NCBI GenBank assembly: GCA_030847615.1
Contig: JAUMIR010000005.1
Span: forward strand, 248,100,645-248,164,644
Direction: 5' to 3'
Source of the DNA: Gambelia wislizenii
Lineage: Eukaryota > Chordata > Lepidosauria > Squamata > Crotaphytidae
Length of the DNA: 64,000 bases
Shown: piece after piece, positions 33,532 to 44,640 of the stretch
Position numbering within the stretch: the stretch's first letter is position 1
Layout: each line of letters opens with the position of its first letter
The notes under the pieces: generated by a model
The model's database searches: none
The model's input: the letters and a program-made list of their open reading frames with translations, nothing else
Told to the model about the DNA's origin: nothing
Made by a program: the position numbers and the translations under genes

Positions 33532-34131
33532 CCATTGTCAAGGAAAATGGGTATTGGAGTCATATTATGTCCATGATGATTTTTTAGCTAGGCAAAAGAT
33601 TACTATCTCATTAGGCCTGTAATTTTCCAGGCCAAGCCTGTGTTTGTGTTTTGCTAGAGGTTAAACAACAGTGAGGTCATTTCCATGTTGTCTGGGAAAA
33701 TGTCCAGTGTTGTTGTTCTATGCTTTGCAACCTTATCTCTCTCATTCCCACTCTGTAGGCAGAGAAAGCCTGAGATTGTTATTCTTTTGAGTTTCACTGA
33801 ATCTGCTGTCTTGCAGTCTGTGTTGAGACACTGATGGAGTCTGTCAGACACGGAGAGAATCTGTAAGACAGAGAGGGAGAGAATCAGAATGATTTTTCAT
33901 AAGCTCTGTAGCTTGGCTTGCCAAAAGCAGCCATGATGTACTCTGTTTTAGTAGCTTGCTTTAGATATTACAAATAAAGCCTGCAAAGGACTTATTTTGT
34001 CCGTCTCCATGTTTTACACCAAGTATGCAAATTGGGGGCCACTTTCCTCATTTTTCCGCTGCAACTCTGCTAATGGTCCTTTCTATTCAATGATGATTAG
34101 GAAGGCTGCATTCTGTGAAAAATAAAACAAA

Positions 34132-35486
34132 GGAGATTATCAGACACTTGGAAAAGCTCCAAAGGAGCTCACGAGAATGACATCACTGTACCCGGAATGG
34201 GTCCTGGTATCACATGACGGTGTCCTCTTCATGTACTTCCTCTATCCTCCCTCCATGCTGACATGATGAAAAAGGCACTGTTTTTCATTAGTGGAAAATG
34301 ACACCCGCTAATGAAAAATGACACCTTTTTCGTTGCATCAGCACGAAGGGAGGAAAGAGCAACCACACCAGGGGCTTGGTTACATGGTGAAAAAAAGACC
34401 GTGAAGAATTCGCCAAGATTCCTAATTGTTTACGTGCATTGCACCACAAAGTCACCTCTTTCAGAAGGAGGGGGGCACAAAAACCCATTAGTAATGCAAG
34501 AAAGGATTTCGGGACTTTTCCCGAATTTTTTGAAAAGTAGTGCATTTTCGATAGTCTGAACAACCATTACACTACGTGCTGTGTGAATTACCAGCAATCT
34601 TTCGATACATTCACAGCAGAGCTTTGCCATGATTGGTTGAACTCACCGGGGAGGGGTTTGGACAAGGAGGGGATGGAGGAAAGATCCATGTTGTTTCCAG
34701 CCACGAAAAAGACTGTGAGTGCTAGCCTTGTGTGTGTGTGTGTTTCCTTCTCTCCCTCCCGCCTTGCTACCTTGTTCTTAGCTGCTGCGATCTGAAGAAT
34801 TGCTAGCCTTTCATTCTCTCTCTGTGTGAATGATCTTGGTCTCCCCTCCTGAGATCGTGTCCCTTCCCTTCTCCCTATCTTGTGCTTAGCCACGAAAAAG
34901 ACTGTGAGTGCTAGCCTTGTGTGTGTCTTTCCTTCTCTCCCTCCCACCTTGCTACTTTCAGTCTCTCTGTGTGTGAATGATCTTTGTCTCCCCTCCTGAG
35001 ATCGTGTCCCTTCCCTTCTCCCCGTCTTGTGCTTAGCCACGAAAAAGACTGGAGTGCTAGCCTTGTGCATGTGTGTGTGTTTCCTTCTCTCCCTCCCTCC
35101 TTGCTATCTTGTGCCCAGCTGCAGCGATCTGAAGAATTAAGCAAGCCTTTTCCAGTCTCTCTTGTGTGTGTGTGAATGTTCATCTCAGGCATTCCTGTGG
35201 TAATCAGAGGATGTGCTTGGGAGGCCATGCCCCCGTCTCAGTCTGTGTGTGAATAGCAAAGCGGAAAACAGCTGAAAACTAAACCGATAGACCAGTTAAG
35301 CAATATATCATCTGAACGATGCAGTACAGCTGCGAAACAGCGACAAAGCGCAAATTACCGCAATAAAAACTGTCGTGTAACTGAAGCCCAGGAAAATGAC
35401 GCATGTAGAACCAGGATCTGTTCATGGTACAGTGACGTTGTTCTCATGAGCTCCTTTCGGGTCTTTTCAAGTGTCTGATAATCTCC
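34132..35486. mobile_element. DNA element with about 60-bp inverted ends, 3-bp TSD (GGAGATTATCAGACA family)
   Basis: The left end GGAGATTATCAGACACTTGG, continuing AAAAGCTCCAAAGGAGCTCACGAGAA..., pairs with the complement of the right end (GGAGATTATCAGACACTTGA, then AAAGACCCGAAAGGAGCTCATGAGAA...) over about 60 bases, through 'tcactgtacc'. AAA flanks both sides. The 1,355-bp interior holds a diverged tandem repeat and no transposase. Related ends are seen at 40844-41462 and 57097-62383. It is probably mobilised in trans by a Harbinger-like transposase, which is inference. Confidence 0.88.
34699..35180. repeat. Tandem repeat inside the 34132 element
   Basis: Three units start CCACGAAAAAGACTGTGAGT (34700 and 34890; the third at 35038 reads CCACGAAAAAGACTGGAGTG). 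Each runs through a CT/GT-rich block ('ccttctctccctccc', 'cctgagatcgtgtcccttcc'). The first unit is about 190 bp, the second about 148 bp through an internal deletion, and the third is partial. The 160-codon minus-strand frame at 34588-35070 is a by-product of the repeat. Confidence 0.85.
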
Positions 35487-35706
35487 AAAATCCACAAAAG
35501 ACCAGTACCTTTATTGTCCAACCAAAATGCACAAAGCCACTTCATGCAAGCTTTTGAAGCTCCAATGCCTTCTTCATCAGGCTCAAGATGTTAAATAATC
35601 ATACAGGAGAAGAAAAGAAAAGTGATGGTGTTGAAAGTTGGTAGCACACCTTACTACCCCTCCCTGTGAGATTCCAAAACTGGACATATTAGATACTTTT
35701 GGAGGT

Positions 35707-35905
35707 CATAGAATCATAGAGTTGGAAGAGACCACAAGGGCCATCCAGTCCAGCCCCCTGCCATGCAGGAACACACAATGAAAGCATTCCCAATAGATAA
35801 CTATCCAGCCTCTGTTTAAACCAAAGAAGGAGTATTGTAGTGTATCCAATGTAGTGTATATCACTGTTGAACAGCTCTTACCATCAGAAAACTCTTCCTA
35901 GAATT
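35707..35905 (-). mobile_element. CR1 3'-end fragment
   Basis: The plus strand TAGAATCATAGAGTTGGAAG through 'ggccatccagtccagccccctg' is the complement of the CR1 3' end. It runs into decayed ORF2 tail sequence up to about 35905. Confidence 0.9.
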
Positions 35906-35924
35906 CTTCCTAGAATTGCAGAGA

Positions 35925-36262
35925 GATTAAAACAATAACAAGGGCTTTTAAGGATATATGTCCGTAGCAAAAGGAAGAACAAGGAAATGGTAGGACTGCT
36001 GTGTGGAGAAGATGGCGAAATGCTAACGGAAGACAGAAAAAAGGCAGAGCTACTCAATACCTTCTTTGCCTTGGTTTTCTCCCAAAAGGAGAACACTGCT
36101 CAACCTGGGGAAAATGGAGCAGATGATGCAGTAGGGGAAATAAACTACAGAATAGGTAAGGAGATTGTTCAGGAATACCTGGCCAGTATAAATGAATTCA
36201 GGTCACATTGGTTTAGGCAGAATGGAGGTCAGTTGAAGGTCATGATGACCTGAGATGTGTCT
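35925..36262 (+). pseudogene. CR1 ORF2 linker fragment
   Basis: The frame reads GLLCGEDGEMLTEDRKKAEL followed by LNTFFALVFSQKEN. This is the segment between endonuclease and reverse transcriptase in CR1 ORF2 (…E/D-x2-KAE-x-LN-x-FF-x-SVF). It lies in the opposite orientation to the adjacent CR1 3' end at 35707-35905, so the two pieces are from different insertions or an inversion. Confidence 0.7.
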
Positions 36263-36324
36263 AGAAATATAATGGTGGGAAAGCCCAAGTTACAATTATG
36301 CAGAAATCCCCCATAATGGGTTTA

Positions 36325-37102
36325 TGTTAACAACCCAGTTGGTAAACGGGTATGTGCTAATCCTTTCTTCCAGCCCTGGGTGTTTCAAGCAATAATTCAA
36401 TAAGTCAAGTGACCTTCCCTCAACCAATATCCTACAGAAATCTCCTCACACCCCATCCTGTCCAACCTTATGAGGTTGTTGCAAGCCCATCAATGTTCTG
36501 TCTCTCTGCCGTTAAGGCAATCAGTTAGAGTTTTGGTTTCTTTTGTCTATTCCATGGGAAAGCCATCCAAGCTTTCTTATTACTAACTCACCCCTCCAAG
36601 GCATGGAATAGAGTAGAAATATTAGAGCCCCCCCCCCAAATTGCAGGGTGTGCCACAGCGTATGGACCCAACCACTCTCTTTCTCAGTGCCCCACAGATT
36701 GGAACCTCCTGTGCCACCCTCAGACACCTGTCTGAGTATCTTCATTGCATAGAACTCTCTTCTCTTCATGACTGGTAACTACTACCTTATCTTCCCAGAT
36801 CATTTTTTCTATCCAACCTTTCTGCCTTACTTTGCCATAGCCTTGTATGGTCCATAAGAATGTATTCATGAATGTATTCATAAGAATGTATTTGACTTCA
36901 CAATGTATGGAAAGTTTACTTTCCATATTATTCCAATAAAATACTTTATTTTACCTTAACTGGAGCCTCTTCTGCAGTTGGTACTGGTATACATAGGTGA
37001 AAAGATTCCTGATGTTACCCTCCTTGCACAGGCTTCTTATCTGAGCTAATGAGTCCCCCAAACATGAAATGAGATTTTGGTATCACGGGTGGAACTCTAA
37101 CA
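36325..37102 (-). mobile_element. LTR of an endogenous retrovirus-like element, minus strand
   Basis: On the minus strand the purine tract AAGAGGTAGGGGGA (complement of 37103-37116) immediately precedes TGTTAGAGTTCC, the expected start of a 3' LTR. An AATAAA follows about 165 bases in (complement near 36936). The far end may be TTAACA at 36325-36330, giving TGTTA...TAACA ends and a 778-bp LTR; this second boundary is less certain. Internal sequence therefore lies to the right, from 37117. No 5' LTR was found. Confidence 0.6.
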
Positions 37103-37743
37103 TCCCCCTACCTCTTAGGGTAACAGAGTCACAGGCCTAGTTTTTGTATCAGAAGTTGTTTCTGTTGTAGTTCAGTTGGTCTGAAGAGATCTCAATGCAG
37201 GCAGAAGCCATTCCCCATTTTGGCCGTGTGGGGACTGAGACAGAGGACAGTAAAATCTGAAGTCCATTAGCAGCAGTAAAGTAATTCCTCTTGGAATCCA
37301 GGATGTCTCTGTTACCTGTGAAGCCATAGGGCCCTTTCCCAGCCAGGGAACACTGAATTTTTCAAGAGGTCTCGGTGCTGCTAAACTTGGAAAAACTTTA
37401 GGTGCTATATAGGTAAAACTCAGCCAATTATAGTCACAAAGAAAAAAGTTTTACCTCTGCTGGAGGTAGAAACTTCAAAGAGTTAAGTCCCAGTCCTTTG
37501 TTCCCTCTGTTAGGATTCCTCTGTTATGGCAAAATCCTGTATTTCAGGTTGTTTACAATTAGTTGAAATCACTGCATTCCTATTACAATTAACAGCACTC
37601 CTACTGCTATTCTTCTTTCTTCTTTTAACACCACCTATAGTTAGTAGATTTATCACTTCTCAGCTGCAGGTCTTGATTTTATTACCTGCAGTGGGCAAAG
37701 TCCCCATAAAAGGCCTTTCCTTATGACTGTATGTACTCTCTGA

Positions 37744-38091
37744 CTAGTCAGGAGATAACATGAGATGTTCTCTTTGGTTCTCTGGCACTGCCAATGTGAT
37801 GCCTTTTGTCTCCATCTTCCATATAAATCTGCTCCATAAGGGAAGTGGGTGGGCAAGTGTTAGGTGCTGGTACAACCAGCCTGCCTGCCATGAGATGGTG
37901 TAGAAATGGTGGGATGTGGAGTAGTAGAGTTTGTTTGGGGGGACATACACAAGCAGGTCTTGTATTCCAGTTTGATTGTCCAGTTTGATTGGAATATGTG
38001 ACATGTAACATCCCATTGTCTTGGCTTGTAGGTCCATTTGCCCCTGAATTTTAAGGACTCTTCTGATGTTAGAGACCAGAAACCCAAACAA
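37744..38091 (-). pseudogene. Unrecognised frame in the retroviral-like internal region
   Basis: A 115-codon minus-strand frame lies about 640 bp upstream of the polypurine tract, the position of the last gene (env or an accessory) in a retroviral layout. It is rich in Tyr, Trp and His with one NQT glycosylation sequon, but I cannot match it to a named retroviral domain. It could equally be chance. Overlapping frames at 37653-37856 and 37748-38011 are in other phases. Confidence 0.3.
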
Positions 38092-38330
38092 TAGGAGAGC
38101 AACTGAAAAACAGCAGCATTGAAGGTGATTCTGTGGCCTTAAACCTGTTCCAGAGGCTGGAATAACTATCTTCTCTTAGTGGTGGACTTTGAAAGAATCC
38201 ACTTCTGCATTCAATGGGAGTACTGAAGTACTGAAGCTAACATAATTGAACTATGGTCTTGATACTTTTTTGTCTTCCAAAATGAGTCTCAGTGGGATGG
38301 GAAACTCAACTGTGATAGAAAATTAGCTAA

Positions 38331-38923
38331 AGGCTGGTCTATACAAGGGAATAAAATGTCGATTGGTGGTCAGTAACGCAAATTCACAGCAGCGTTCATC
38401 TGTCTCAACAATTTTTTTTTTTTGCAAAGTCACTGGTGTGCACAGCTATCCATGTTTGCTGTTCAGCCAGAGGCATGCCGCGAATCAAGATGGTGGGCAC
38501 TACATGGTTTTTTATATATATATAAAATAAATAAATAAAAGGTGTGGAAGAGTGATCGTCTGCTGAAACAACAAACCAAAAAAAAAAAGAAAAAAAAAGA
38601 AAGAAAGCCTGTTTCATCATGTCAGCACACGATTGCTACGGTGACAATCCAACATGGTGGTTCTGCAACTTGCCATCTCCGCCCCCTATGAACATCTGAC
38701 CACCAACTGTCCTCTTCAGCAATGTTGTCCTAATATACAGAAGTGCGCATTTGCTCCGCAGTTGTCAAAAAACTTGGGGAAAGTCCCAGAGGTTTTTGCC
38801 GTGGACTTTCCCTGACTTTTGCTCCTGTCCCTCCGAAAAGGATGGAATGCTGCGGGATCCCATTTGGACACATGGGATTCCCTGCAGAGTCCATGAGGAT
38901 TTATTTCACCATCTGGACTACCC
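38331..38923. mobile_element. GGGCTTGTCTAGAC-type DNA element, TAA flanks
   Basis: The left end AGGCTGGTCTATACAAGG and the complement of the right end (GGGTAGTCCAGATGG) are decayed inverted repeats. TAA occurs directly outside each (38328-38330 and 38924-38926). The interior aligns with 55460-56100: 'aattcacagcagcgttcat', 'tcactggtgtgcacagctatccatgtttg', 'gaatcaagatgg', 'gattgctacggtgacaatccaacatgg'. It is non-coding, about 593 bp. Confidence 0.8.
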
Positions 38924-39401
38924 TAAGACATCTTTCTTTAGGGGTTTCAAAGTCAACAAATAAAACTCATCTGGTACGATAGCTTGGTTTTGTTGCTAAA
39001 AAGGTATAGGTGCTACTGAGTAGCCTTGAAAGATGCTAATTGTAACCTGACTTTGCTGCATACAACTTGCAATAAATGTTGTTGTGGAGCCCCTGGATAA
39101 TGGTACGACTGGAATATGCTGTCCTCGTTGATTGGTGGTAGAACTGTTCCTACACAGTCTACAACTTTACCAGAACAAAATATGTATTATTTGTGTAAAC
39201 TGTCACATGAAAAACCCATACTTCACTATCTGGGTGGCACTGCATCATCGTCATCACCACCATCACCACCATCATTAAATAATATGCCACTTTTCCCATA
39301 GTTTAGGATTCAAGGCAGTTTACAACAGAAAAAAAAACACATTTAAATTGCACAAAATACAAAAGTTAAAATGATTAGTGATTAGTGACTAGAAAAGTTA
39401 A

Positions 39402-39920
39402 GTGACTAGTGGGGTGCCACAGGGTTCTGTCCTGGGTCCAGTGTTAGTCAACATCTTTATCAATGACTTGGATGAGGGAATAGAGGGCATGCTTATCAAG
39501 TTTACAGATGACATCAAATTAGGAGAGGTAGCAAATACCACAGAGGACAGGGCCACAATCCAAAATGACCTCAACAGATTAGAAAGGTGGGCCAAAACTA
39601 AGAAAATGAATTTCAACAGGGAGAAATGTAGGATACTACACTTGGGCAGTAAAAATGAAATGCTCAGATATAGGATGGGTGACACCTGGCTCAATGGCAG
39701 CACATGTGAAAGGGATCTAGGAGTCTTAGTGGACCACAAGCTGAACATGAGTCAGCAGTGTGATGCAGCAGCTAAAAAAGCCAATGCAATTCTAGGCTGC
39801 ATTAATAGGAGTATAGTGTCTAGATCAAGGGAAATAATAGTGCCACTTGTATTCTGCTTTGGTCAGATCTCATCTGGAATGCTATGTCCAGTTCTGAGCA
39901 CCACAATTCAGGAAGGATAG
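39402..39920 (+). pseudogene. CR1 ORF2 fragment, reverse transcriptase
   Basis: The frame starts TSGVPQGSVLGPVLVNIFIN and continues KFTDDIKLGE, where the usual FADD of the catalytic site reads FTDD. It then follows the same thumb sequence as the CR1 at 19.9 kb (CERDLGVLVDHKLNMSQQC). A frameshift near 39848 ends it, and the C-terminal part reappears at 40048-40305 ([20 protein letters not shown]). It is 5'-truncated and inactive. Confidence 0.9.
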
Positions 39921-40380
39921 TGACAAGCTGGAAAGTGTCCAGAGGAGGGCAACCAGGATGGTGGGGGGTCTGGAAGCCATGCCCTATGAGGAGTGGCTTA
40001 GGGAGCTGGGCATGTTTAGTCTGGAGAAGAGAAGGTAGAGAGATGACATGATGGCCATGTTTAAATATTTGAAGGGATGTCATACCAACTATGGGGCATG
40101 CTTGTTTTCTGCTGCTCCAGAGACTAGGACACAGAGCAATGGGTTCAAAGTACAGGAAAAGAGATTCCACCTAAACATTAGGAAGAACTTCCTGATAGTA
40201 AGAGCTGTTCAGAACAGGAATACACTGCCTCATAGAGTGGTGGATTCTCCTTCTTTGGAGGCTTTTAAACAGAGGCTGGATGACCATCTGTCAGGAATTA
40301 TTTGATTGTATATTCCTGTATGGCAGGGGATTGGACTGGATGGCCCTTGTGGTCTCTTCCAACTCTATGATTCTATGATT
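39403..40380 (+). mobile_element. 5'-truncated CR1 LINE nested in an L2 relic
   Basis: It begins within the RT motif (TSGVPQG) and ends TTCCAACTCTATGATTCTAT GATT, the CR1 3' end. Frames are open at 39402-39920 and 40048-40305 with a break between. L2 sequence resumes on both sides, so this CR1 is the younger of the two. Confidence 0.92.
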
Positions 40381-40843
40381 AAACTATCAAAAAATTAAAA
40401 CAAGTAAAAACACAAACCATTTAATAAAAATAGCACAATGAAAATAACAGATTAACATTGTTATGTTAACCAGCACATTGTTGAGATGGGATGTGCCTTG
40501 TACACTCAGTGCTCAAAGGCCTGTTGAAATAGAAAGGCCTTCACCTAACTGCAGGACAAGAGTAGGGAGGTAGTAGTCTAACTTCTCTGGAAAGGGGGTT
40601 CCAGAGCCTGGGGGCAGCCATCAAGAAGGCCCTCTCCTGTGCTCACACCAGTGAGGGTGGTAGGACAGGACAAAGGGCCTAGTGAAAGTTTTACTTCTGA
40701 AAGTACTGTAGTAGGATCTCTCTAGTGACATATTAACAGGGAAAGGGCTTCTAATCTTTTTCTTGAAATGATTAATTTTCCTAGCTTTAATATGTCTTGG
40801 TACAGGCCAGGACCTGTACAATATATGATATACTCATCATGTA

Positions 40844-41462
40844 GGATATTATCAGACACCCTAAATATGGCATGATAACAATGCCAGGAGATCACAAAAC
40901 GTTTTTTTTTTCCAGCCGTCGTCATCCCTGAGTTGTCATGCTCCCGTGCTCCTTCCGTTTTGCCATCATTCTTTTTTATTCACAAGCTAAGCTGTGACTA
41001 GATCTCCCGTTCTGTTCCTGTCACAGAATGACGGGCGAGTGAAAAGGTGCCTGTTATGCTGGCACGTTGCCAACCGCAATGGGAGGGCCGTGCCGGAATG
41101 CTTCTGGGTGTGATCAGGAGATCAAGGTAAGTGACACACTTTTTTGTACTCTCCCTGGGTTATTTGTATTTTTTTTAAGTGTGTTTTTGTGCTTGCTGTC
41201 ACTTTTGGATATTTCTTTTACTTTTTATTTTTGGATTTCCTCCATGCTCGTCCTTGCACAAGAACAGCCTGGTACTTCAATCAGGAAGTGAATGCAGCTC
41301 CATGAGAGCTCCATTCATTCCTGGGTTGCCGAGGGGTGGGGAGGATCGCGCTAAAGCTAGGCCTGACATTTTTTCTTTTCCTACCGTTACAGGGATGGGA
41401 GGGAGGCAGGAAAGAACATAGCGAGATGGGGACACTTTTTTGGTCCCTGTCTGATAATCTCC
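40844..41462. mobile_element. GGAKATTATCAGACA-family DNA element, GTA duplication
   Basis: The left end GGATATTATCAGACACCC and the complement of the right end (GGAGATTATCAGACAGGG) are inverted repeats. GTA occurs on both sides (40841-40843 and 41463-41465). The 619-bp interior has no transposase but aligns with the split element at 57097-62383 ('gataacaatgccaggagatcac' against 'cataagggtgcctaatgatcac'; 'gtaagtgacacac' against 'gtaggtgacacaa'). Confidence 0.88.
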
Positions 41463-41791
41463 GTAGTTCAGTTTAAGTAGCTACAAAGATTAATTCATGT
41501 TTTGACTTCACTGCAGGTCAAGCGACCACTAGAGGGGGACAGTTGTACATATTCAATGAGTAAATATACTTTCCATGCAGCAAATCCACTAATAGCTGTG
41601 AATAATAAACCAATTGTTCGCATTGTAACAACTCTGTTTTGAAACACAGGTCTATTGGACAGCTAGTTAATGAACTATGATGGATGCGCTGCCAATTGGC
41701 ATTTAATGTGAAAGGGATGGGTTGTAATTCTGCAAAAAATATTTCCAGCTTAATGTGAGCTGTGCTTCAGAACAGGAAAACTACTTTGGCA

Positions 41792-41913
41792 CAGTGATGG
41801 GGAATTTGTGGCCCTCCAGCTGGTGTTGGATTACAGTTCCCATGAGGTTTGGCCATTGGCTATGCCACCAAGGGGCTAATGGGATTTGTAGCCCAACAAT
41901 ATAGTCACCCTTG
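41792..41913. mobile_element. hAT-like MITE
   Basis: It starts CAGTGATGGGGAATTTGTGG and has the usual palindromic core (GGATTACAGTTCCCATGAG against CTAATGGGATTTGTAGCCC). The right end is decayed (AGTCACCCTTG). Flanks CTTTGGCA and CTTTAAGC share only the first four bases. Confidence 0.6.
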
Positions 41914-42186
41914 CTTTAAGCACCAACTAGTGGCCAAATGTAATCTCTAAATTTCAGAGTAGTGGTAGCACTCTCAAGGTTGTGTATATGTAGGAGAGAA
42001 AGACAGGAAAGGAAAGCGATTAACATACTCAGCCTTATTTGCTTTCCCGCACCCTCCCCCTCTCCATTCACATATACATGCACATGCCTTCTGAAAAATC
42101 TATGCTCTTGAAGGAGGTGAACATGCCAGAGAAGCTGCAGGTCCCAATGTGGATTACAGGCTGTAAACTGTTTGAAAACAAGTTTT

Positions 42187-42776
42187 AAAAGCCAATGCAA
42201 TTCTGGGCTGCATCAATAGGAGTATAGTGTCTAGATCAAGGGAAATAATAGTGCTACTGTATTCTGCTTTAGTCAGACCTCACCTTGAGTACTGTCTCCA
42301 GTTCTGGGCACCACAATTCAAGAAGGATATTGAGAAGCTAGAGCGTGTCCAGAGGAGGGTGACCAAAATGGTGGGAGGTCTGGAAGCCATGCCCTATGAG
42401 GAGCAGCTTAGGGAGCTGGGCATGTTTAGTCTGGAGAACAGAAGGTTGAGAAGTGACATGATGTTTAAATATTTGAAGGGATGTCATACTGAGGATGGAG
42501 CAAGTTTGTTTTCTGCTTCTTCAGAGACTAGGACACAGAGCAATGAACTCAAACTATAGGAATAGAGATTCCACCTAAACATTAGGAGAACTTCCTGAGG
42601 TTAAGAGCTGTTTGACAGTGAAATGCACTGTGAGTGTGGTGGAGTCTCCTTCTTTGGAGGTTTTTAAACAGAGGCTGGTTGGAATGTTTTGATTGTGTGC
42701 GTATTCCTGCATGGCAGGGAATTGGACTAGATGACCCTTGTGGTATCTTCCAACTCTATGATTCTATGATTCTAAG
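42187..42776 (+). mobile_element. 5'-truncated CR1 LINE, ORF2 tail and 3' end
   Basis: It begins in the thumb region ([20 protein letters not shown]). It continues through [20 protein letters not shown] and ends TTCCAACTCTATGATTCTAT. The frame is open to about 42559 and then breaks. About 590 bp survive. Confidence 0.9.
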
Positions 42777-43182
42777 TTCACATTATTCTTCTTGAACATA
42801 AAGAATACGTTGTATAAATTCATGTGGAAAGCGTGAATGGACAACTGTGGCTACTGTAGTCATGGTGGTATGTTTCTTGGTTATAAGTCCATGCTAGAGC
42901 TTCTGCCATATTGAATATGATCTTAACAGGGGTGTCACTAAGGCGCGTGGCTAGATTGGGCTTCTCTGGAAAAGGATGCTATTGATATACCAGTTTGTAT
43001 TGGTTGTGCAGGAACAGAACTCAGCTCAGATATGTAACCTGTTGTGCTAGTGCAGAAATATTATTGGAAGAATTAGCTTTTGTGTGATCTAGGTCTCCCA
43101 TTCTAATATGACACTTGACTGCTTAGCCTGTGTGTTATGCTTCCCATAGTCTGTATTCTTTGGCCCATAGAAGTTTCTTACT

Positions 43183-43256
43183 GAATCATAGAATCATAAA
43201 ATTGTAGAGTTGCAAGAGAGCACAAGGACCATCCAGTCCAACCCTTTGCCACGCAT
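43183..43256 (-). mobile_element. CR1 3'-terminal fragment
   Basis: GAATCATAGAATCATAAAAT then 'tgtagagttgcaagag' and 'accatccagtccaaccctttgcca' is the complement of the CR1 3' terminus. Only about 70 bp remain. Confidence 0.85.
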
Positions 43257-43959
43257 GTCTTTCACACTAGAAAAATTCTGACAGCAATCAATAACATGCT
43301 AAAAAGACATTTGAATCAAGTAATTGGAAAGCAGCCATGCTCTGTATAGATATTTCAGATAAGACCAAGTAGGAAATATGGGAAAATGTGAACTGGTAGT
43401 GATGCTCAGTCTGTAGGCAAATTTCAGCTGCTATGTGGCAAGAAAGCCCTGGATGCTCAGGTAGATCACAAGCAATTTCTCATTCACCCACACAAGTAGG
43501 CCTTCAAGCTGTTCCTGGAAAAAAACTGGGCTTCTTCAGAAGCTTAGTAGGCTTTTAAATGGAACAATAGTTGTTATTTTTATATCCCACTTTTCCTTCT
43601 ATTTTCTTTCCTTCAATTCTCTCAGTTTTGTGATACCCCATAGCCTGGAGAACTTACTGTTTTGGTCTACAGCTTCCAGAGTCTCTCCAGCCAGCATTTT
43701 AAAACTCTCGAGTGGGAAGCATGAATGGTCAAACTGATGGGAGGTTCTCAGAGTTATAATCCAGTCTTTGCTTTTTAAAAAACAAGATCCCCACTAGTCT
43801 GCACTTAACAGTTCTAATTAGGGCTGATTCTAGTTCTTTCAAAGGGAAGTGTTACCCAAATCGCTGAGGTCCGTGGAACTTCCGTGTGTGTAATTTGAGG
43901 AATTTAATTAGCTCAAATTGGTATGCAAGAGGTTGGGCGACTGCAGGGAGCCTTTGACC

Positions 43960-44640
43960 TGTGTATACCAGCACTCACTGAACGGACTCAAGCCCAGAAG
44001 TAAAATAAACTAAAATGGCTTTTATTGGAAAGTAGTCTTAACGGCATTCACACCAACACTCAGGCTTCAAACGCTCACACAATCCCATCAAAGAAAGTAG
44101 CAAGTGTTTAGATAGAGGAATAGGTAGAGGAATAGATTGAGGGGATGATAGGTTATAATATGCAAATCTGAAGAGCAGAGAATTCTCAAGAATTGCGTTT
44201 AGAGAGAGGGTCAGGCAGCAAACAGGCATGGGGTTGGTAGGTAGGAATGAGGATTGGTGTCACAGACTATTGTGGAGACAAAGGGAAGAGGATCTGTGCA
44301 CACTGAGGTGGAGTTTTGGGGTGATATTTATAATCGATAATGCCCCTGAAGGGGTGATTTTGAGAAGAAGTGTTTGCCAGAGATTCCCAGAGTTAAACAA
44401 TGGATCCCTGGATGTGTTAATGATAATTGAAGAAAGCAATATTTTAGGACTGATGCATGACAGGCAAACTTCTATTGGTTTGGAGATCTGAGAGAGGAAA
44501 ACCAGTATCTTGTAAGGCAATGCGAATCCAACTTCCTTTGATGTTTCACTTCCAGAGGCATCCAGGGAGAATTAGCCATCATCATCTGAACTTTAAAAGT
44601 CTTCTGGGACTTCTGCATAATCCTTACCTGGGTGTGTGAC
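43960..44640 (-). mobile_element. Possible LTR-like segment, minus strand
   Basis: On the minus strand CGATTATAAATATCACC (complement of 44320-44336) is TATA-like and CCAATAAAAGCC (complement of 44014-44025) is a poly(A) signal about 300 bases downstream. This spacing suits an LTR. Neither boundary nor a target duplication is identifiable. It could instead be chance. Confidence 0.3.

Larger units (their letters stand above)
39242..40690 (-). mobile_element. L2-clade LINE 3' end, split by a CR1
   Basis: Two pieces surround the CR1 at 39403-40380. The left piece (39270-39395) reads CATAGTTTAGGATTCAAGGC, then 'agtttacaaca', the complement of an L2 3' UTR, and is preceded by an (ATC)n tract at 39242-39276. 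The right piece (40381-40690) contains the complement of the ORF2 tail, with APRLWN-like codons in 'ggttccagagcctgggggcagcc'. It is old and non-functional. Confidence 0.75.

Noticed and set aside
34588..35070. 160-codon minus-strand frame
   Set aside because: It spans the tandem repeat inside the 34132-35486 DNA element and repeats the same peptide block (VFFVAKHK-GRREGTRSQEG); no domain is recognisable.
37744..38091. Assigning this frame to retroviral env
   Set aside because: Position relative to the polypurine tract fits, but no fusion peptide, furin-like site or transmembrane segment is visible, so no function is assigned beyond a low-confidence entry.
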